Shown here: piece after piece, positions 58,389-64,000 of the stretch
How positions within the stretch are numbered: the stretch's first letter is position 1
Layout of the letters: each line of letters begins with the position of its first letter
Assembly: GCF_027744825.2 (NCBI RefSeq)
Contig: NC_071343.1
Location: 10,494,366-10,558,365, forward strand
Reading direction: 5' to 3'
Source: Synchiropus splendidus
Lineage: Eukaryota > Chordata > Actinopteri > Syngnathiformes > Callionymidae
DNA length: 64,000 bases
The notes under the pieces: model-generated
Seen by the model: the letters and a program-made list of their open reading frames with translations, nothing else
What the model was told of the DNA's origin: nothing
Database searches by the model: none
Position numbers and translations under genes: made by a program

Positions 58389-61300
58389 ATAACAAAGCAC
58401 GAGCCAGGAGGATTGGACGAAATGACTAAGCAGGAGACAGTTGGACAATAGGTCTGGCCAGCAGGTATGCGATGGATATTCAGCTGGGGGTGGAATCTGG
58501 AGTGAAAGGACAAAAAGTTAAAATGAAGCTGGGAGAAAGCTGACTGTCACTACTGATCCTTGAAAGTTGTCTTTTGTTTGTTTAGAAATCCTGGAAAATG
58601 TATGAAATCTCGAAGGATTTTTAAAACCTTGCAGTGTCGCTAAATGTAGAATTTGCAGATAGAATTACGCTGTATCCCATTTCTTACCCTAACTCTCGTT
58701 TTTGACCCTAACTCGTTTTTGTGCGTTCATGCCCAAATACTTCTAAGACTGAGGGCACTTGCCGTCCACCACTTGAAATGATCCCTTCAAACCGAGGGAG
58801 CTCTGGAGCTGACTTGAAACGAAGTGGGAATATGAAGTGTGGATAGATTTCCAGGTTACTTTATTTAAAAACAATGTTGGATAGGACAACGGGGACATTG
58901 TAGTAACGAGGACTGCTCTTCTGTTTGTTTATTTTCTCTCGTATCACACTTTAGCGACCCAAACGGTCCACCGTGTCCGACAACATGCACAATACAACGA
59001 ATATACAGGGGTAAAAATGCTTTAAGGTGTTTCCATTATTTTGTCTAACCCCTGTACAAGCCGGTTTCGGCTCCGCCCATTTCTTCTCTGTTGGTTCCCC
59101 AAACCAGGTGAGATTATAAGCACCAACGCAAGAGGTTGCAAAATCGTTGGAGTTGGCATTTCCAAAACGTTTCCAACACTATGCAGGAAACAAAACACAG
59201 CACGGCAGCCAATGACACGTCGTCTTTACGAGTGGCGTCATGAAGCGTCCCAATTCTTAGGGACGTCAATCACTTCACTTCGTTGTGGGAGGGCACTTCA
59301 TAGTGGAGGGCACTCAAAACCAAGTGCTGGTGTTAGGGTGAGAATGCTGAAATGCAGTTACAGGCCCTGAAAAAGTAATAATTTGTTTTAAGTCCTGAAA
59401 TATGAACACTATTTGGTATTGTGGTCAATATTGATCGCATACAGTGGGTAAAATCTGGCAGTGCAACTTTCCACTTGCGCCCAGTGCCAAACACCTAGAC
59501 ATACAGTACCTCCACAACACAACATTTTAATGACTCAGTCACGTTCCAGTCCACCACAGAACCGAGGAACTGAATCCCACCTCAAATGGAAATGAGCATT
59601 TGAGGTTGGTAAATTAGAATGTAGTGTCCCAGAAAAGTCAACTAGTGTATTTGTATACACCAAGAAGTTGAGTTGCAAAATTGAGTTCTTCCCGATCGGC
59701 GTGAAAACATTTGCTTTCATTTGCTCATCACTTTCAGTGTCTCAGAGAGATTTAATACAGAAAAAAAATCCAATCAGAATACACAACTTGGTTGGAAGAT
59801 GGTGTTATTGCATCTATTTCCAGCTTTTCTATCACTGACTCGCGGTTATATGTATTTGCATACTTGCAAAGTTCACATCAAACTGTTTATAGTTGAAGTG
59901 CGATTTGCATTAATTCACCTCCAGAATTGGTGCGTCGGAGTTTTCCTTCTGATCTTCAAAGCACTAGAAATCAACATCATGGTCAAATTTGTTGAGTGGA
60001 TTTATATTTTGAGTGTCTCTTCCTCTTCTGTGTTTCTGGGCTTTATCAAGCACATTGACTCGGTGGCTTGGGAGGCATGACAGGCAGCCTGGCTCCCCCA
60101 TTATAAAACAGGCCGCTTAGAAAATCTAGTGTGTTATGAGTGCAGCCACTGTGGCCCGCGTTTGCCGTGTGCTGGATTTGATAAACAAATATACAGTAGA
60201 GGGGGGTCGGGTTTAGTGGTCACCACCGTGATGACAGAACTTTCAAAATAAAAACCATCATGATAGAAAAGGAATAAATACATAGCAGAAACTTGCAAAA
60301 CTTTTTTAACCTTTTCTATTATGTCCAATTCTGGAACAAAGCAGACTCATTTTAAATAGCTCTTTTGATCAGTTACGTAAAAGGAACTGGTCCACAAAAT
60401 CCTGCTCTCATATCCATTAATCCCGTCTTCAGTCTGTCTACTGTGGAGTGACTGGCTAAAGCATTCCTCAGCAATCTGTTGTTGAAAGATGAAATGTACT
60501 TGTGTCTTTCACTGGGCTGATATTTGACATTTTACTGAAGATGCAGATTTCTCTCGCTGCAAATGTTATCACCAGTGCAAGATATGGTGGATAGTATGCC
60601 GCACCAACGGCTGCGTATTGCGCAGATTTGTGCCTTTACAAGTAGCCTGTCATTTGGCTCATTGCCTTAAGACACTGAACTCCGCTTTGAAACTTTTCAT
60701 CATGAGAAAAGTCAGGGAATTAGGGACTCTGAGATCCCCAGTCACACTCGTGTGACTAAAGCACCCTCATCCTCTACTTATTGCTTAATGTAGAATAATA
60801 CTCAGCAGAGACCATTTCTGGAAAACACCACGGATGGTAGATTATTTCTGTCTTTGATGCTTGTATTTTTAGCTGCTGGAATAATGAGGCCTAAGGATCT
60901 TAAATGCTTAAGTGGACGAGCACAAAGCCCGAGTATTATGAAAGAGTTCAACATGACTGGTGGATCTCATCAAAATGGTTTGCAAACTTGTTTTTGCAAA
61001 ATTTATATATATATTATTCTATATAATCTATGTATTTTACTTAGAGCGTTGATATTGCGAGTTACTTTTTATCTCATATCAACAGAAACAAAGGAAAACT
61101 CCCCCATCCTAGAAAAATCTCAGTCGAGGGGATCAAAATCCCACCATACGGGGGCCCTATGTGGCTTAACTGCTGGGGCAAACCTGCTTGGTGCGTTTAC
61201 CTTTAGTATGATCATCTCATATGCTGTATATGGAGGATTACTTGCTCATCCACCTTTTCTCGCCTGCACCGTCAGTGGCCAATTTTAGAAAGACTTTATT

Positions 61301-63689
61301 AACATGTACTTTGGGTTCCAACTGACTGACATGTACCACCTAACCACGGAGAGCGTGCCGTGCGCATGCTTGAGAAATCCGGGACAAAACTCACCTTTCA
61401 AAATGGTCTCAAGTCTGGGTTCAAAGCCTGGGTCCCTTGTATTCACATTTTTTAACTAAACAGACTTTGTTCTGAGACTGAGAGCGTTGTTTGAATGCCC
61501 TCTTTACCTCTGAGGTCCCGCCATACTCATATGTGCAGATTACATTTTTGTTTTTCACTGCCATGATATTTTATTTTTTTAAAATGTTGATCGAGATACA
61601 GCAACATTTGAGCCATTACTGTGTGGAAAATCAGAGGCGATGGAATCAATGAAATCAGAGGCTTTTTATTTACCCTTGAAGCACACAAAATGCGCTTTTT
61701 TTCGCCCGCGTGCCCACAGCTCCATCAACAGAGTCGATCTCCTGGAGGTCTGGAATTGAGAAGCAACCGCTGAGACCGGCAGTGGTGTCGGATTTTTGGG
61801 CGTGTGGGCGAAAACAGCGCATTTTGAGGGCTTAAACGTGAATAAAAGTTGTGAGATGCTGTCTGGAGACAAAGTGCGTTCGGCTCAAAAGTCCGTCGTA
61901 AACATAAGCCAGTCGGGTTTTGGCCGCGGACTTGATCCCGGCTGGACAGCTGCATAATCCTTGTCTCGGGAAACTCTGCACAGGGGGCTTCTCACCTCAG
62001 GCGACTCGGCGCTAGATGCCGGAAACTCCACACAAATATGATAAATGCCGGGTCTGATTGCTGTCTGGGCGGACTACATCGTTCAAAAACAACTTTGTAA
62101 ACTCCCTGAGCACTAAGGTGTGCAGCCAGGAGCTGCTGGAGACTGGTGCTGTGGAGGAGCGCAGCGGTCACCACACTATTCATTGATCATCTCTGATGTC
62201 TGGATCTGTACTTCAGTGATTAAAACCTTCTTGATTGTCAGTAATCTTTCTCACTGTGTTCAACTTATTGTGAGTGCAGCGTGGATAAATCAAAATGCTC
62301 CGCAGCTTGTTTGTGCTATCTTCTCACTGACATTCTCGCTGGACCCCATTTTCTAAACTAATTTTGAAAAGCATTTTTAAGCCAGTGCACCACTGACCTG
62401 TCTGCAGCGCAGACAGCACCACTGAACCTGTAATTTTAGTGGGTGCAGCTAATATTCCAGTGTGCTCTATAGTGCGAAAATGACAGTAATTCCTATCTGA
62501 AATTGTAAAAACCAAAACTCTAGAGAAGCTTGGGGTCTGAAGAGGTTGAGAGGCATCGTAGGAGCTCACTGGCATATATATGAATGGTGGTGGTTTTTGA
62601 CTGAACATGCTGTTGTCGTGAATTGGAGGCAAACCGTTGTTGAAAAGTCTTGTTATTTTATATTGGTAAACAGGGATTGCAATATTCTGCCCCTTGACGT
62701 GAAGTGTGAAGGTTGTCTTCCTTATGTTGTTGGCGTAGATATGATTGTTAAAATGCAGTCTATTTTCCTCAAACCTGTATCTAGTCCTTGTGCTGTGAAG
62801 ACTCTCATAGACCCTGTGCTTGTGTATTTCCATGCTTTCAATGTTGTTTTTTTATCCACTTGGAAATGTGTCAAAACATTTCTAGTGAAAGACACAGCAG
62901 AATTTCCTACATGTCGTTTTGGCACCTCAACAGCTAATTGATGGATGAAAGTATTTTGTGACCAGCATCATCAGACTGTTCTTTCTTGGGTTCTCTCTTT
63001 GGGAATCTCTGCTGTTTCATCTTCCACTGTCACTCCCCCCCCCGCCCACTCCCAGACAGTGACAGATGCTAATTACGTTACCTTTGTTTCATCTACCGCA
63101 ACATCCCTCTCCAACCAGCTCATTCCTCCGTGTGAAATCACATTCGGAATTCTTTTTCCAATAAGGAAAAAGGATGCTCTATTCTACGGTCTCCCATAAA
63201 GTGCAGGAAATTAGTTTTCACTTTTTTCAGACTGAGATTTCAAAAATCGATCCTGCTGTGGCTCCAGAAAAGATGAGTTTCTGACTCAGACAGACCTGCA
63301 GATAAACTGTACCAGTTGGCACACGTCATCTTTGTTTCTTTTGGCAGATTTCCTACTGAGATTCAGTGCAACACATAATCAATTTCTTTCGAATAAAGTA
63401 GTTACCGCCCTGCTTGCTCAGGAGGGCGAAAGGTTTGGGTTTATAGCTTTCTATTCTGTCCCAGTATTTACACAGGTCTGGCACTTTATTAGTAAAGTAC
63501 ATATCATATGGTAGTTGGGTGAATATATGTTCTTCTGGACCTTTTTGATGCAGTTTTGATCAATAATAATGAACATTAAAACCAATATATGTTGCACCAT
63601 TTCAGACCTATGACATACAATGCAATGTAGGAAAAGTGTTTAGCACTGTAATTCCAACAGACTGAATCACTTGTTATTTGTTCCTGTCT
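58389..63689. other. Non-coding stretch with CpG-richer block near 61.6-62.2 kb
   Basis: No gene is recognised. A CpG-richer block (61630-62170) stands out and contains an inverted repeat listed separately. An open frame of 169 codons (62324-62833, minus) has no known domain. Confidence 0.4.
61687..61825. repeat. Imperfect inverted repeat in CpG-richer block
   Basis: AAAATGCGCTTTTTTTCGCC (61687 onward, continuing CGCGTGCCCA to 61716) pairs with TGGGCGTGTGGGCGAAAACA then GCGCATTTT (61797-61825). The arms are about 29 bp with a few mismatches around an 80-bp loop. Confidence 0.7.
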
Positions 63690-63791
63690 GTTGATTTTTG
63701 TGTCATGCCGTCCAGGTCTGAGAGAACAGATATTTCATCCGTGCTGTATGTCTTGTACTGGATATGACAATAAAGTTACCTAACCTAACCT
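63690..63791 (+). mobile_element. LINE 3' tail fragment
   Basis: CTTGTACTGGATATGACAAT followed by AAAGTTACCTAACCTAACCTA has the GACAATAAAG plus short tandem-repeat end typical of L2/CR1-type LINE 3' UTRs. No coding portion is attached. Confidence 0.55.
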
Positions 63792-64000
63792 ACGTGTGCG
63801 GGGGAGGAGCAAGAAAAGCAGCAATAGAAAGTGAAAGTTAACCCTCGTGTAGCACTGGGGACTGGACTCTATACACTTTTGAGGGACACCCTGGATTGCT
63901 CATAAGGCGAAAAAAGGAAGACCTCTTTGTGGTTTTGGGCAGCGGCAGGCAATCATAAGAGAAAATATGTTCAGTATAGGGTTTCAGCCACTGCTACGGC

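Noticed and set aside
62324..62833. 169-codon frame on the minus strand
   Set aside because: The longest frame of its area, but no domain, start context or splice evidence; length is compatible with chance over 64 kb.

Overview
The window looks like gene-poor, non-coding DNA from a ray-finned (teleost) fish, probably a percomorph. The case rests on its repeats: 5'-truncated LINE ends of the L2/CR1 and RTE types, a V-SINE/DANA-like tRNA-derived SINE with fragments, hAT-like and Tigger-like DNA transposon remnants, LTR-like insertions, and long AT, GT and AAC/AAT microsatellites. There is no bacterial gene structure, no operon, and no intact protein-coding gene that I can recognise on either strand. 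The longer open frames lie in transposon DNA, in microsatellites or in low-complexity sequence. Superfamily names come from recognised motifs, not from a database search.

Layout. 0-12 kb: mostly unique sequence, two copies of a palindromic MITE (2.8 and 3.6 kb), an RTE-like LINE end with exact 14-bp target-site duplications (5.9-6.15 kb), a hAT-like element (8.5-9.2 kb), another MITE (10.4 kb) and an L2-type LINE end on the minus strand (11.2-12.0 kb). 12-28 kb: a V-SINE relic (16.0 kb), a probable solo LTR with 5-bp duplications (16.8-17.5 kb), an internally deleted RTE-like LINE (18.1-18.7 kb), a compound AAC/AAT microsatellite (19.2 kb), MITEs at 20.1 and 23.9 kb, a short hAT-like element with an 8-bp duplication (20.9-21.2 kb), a second hAT-like family (24.3 kb) and half of a Tigger-like element (26.7-27.0 kb). 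28.7-29.8 kb: a MITE whose right end has grown into about 31 tandem units of about 31 bp, with a recent 311-bp higher-order duplication. 31-36 kb: three long AT tracts, a second RTE-like LINE end and a pair of 169-bp repeats. 36-42 kb: AT-rich unique DNA with some possibly conserved non-coding blocks.

42 kb onward: a GC-richer stretch with a perfect CRE (TGACGTCA) and a strong 5' splice site at 42,152/42,153 is the best candidate for a promoter and untranslated first exon, on the plus strand. If so, the rest of the window could be its first intron. That part holds a complete Tigger-like element (43.2-43.9 kb), a hAT-like copy (44.0-44.5 kb), three more MITEs (46.7-47.35 kb), a 51-bp-arm hairpin (48.8-49.0 kb), a tandem dimer carrying hairpins (55.1-55.4 kb), a small LTR-like insertion (58.1-58.4 kb), a CpG-richer block with an inverted repeat (61.6-62.2 kb) and a LINE 3' tail (63.7 kb).

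No set of genes works together here. The main biology visible is transposon insertion, MITE amplification, satellite formation from a transposon end, and possible long-range regulatory DNA.
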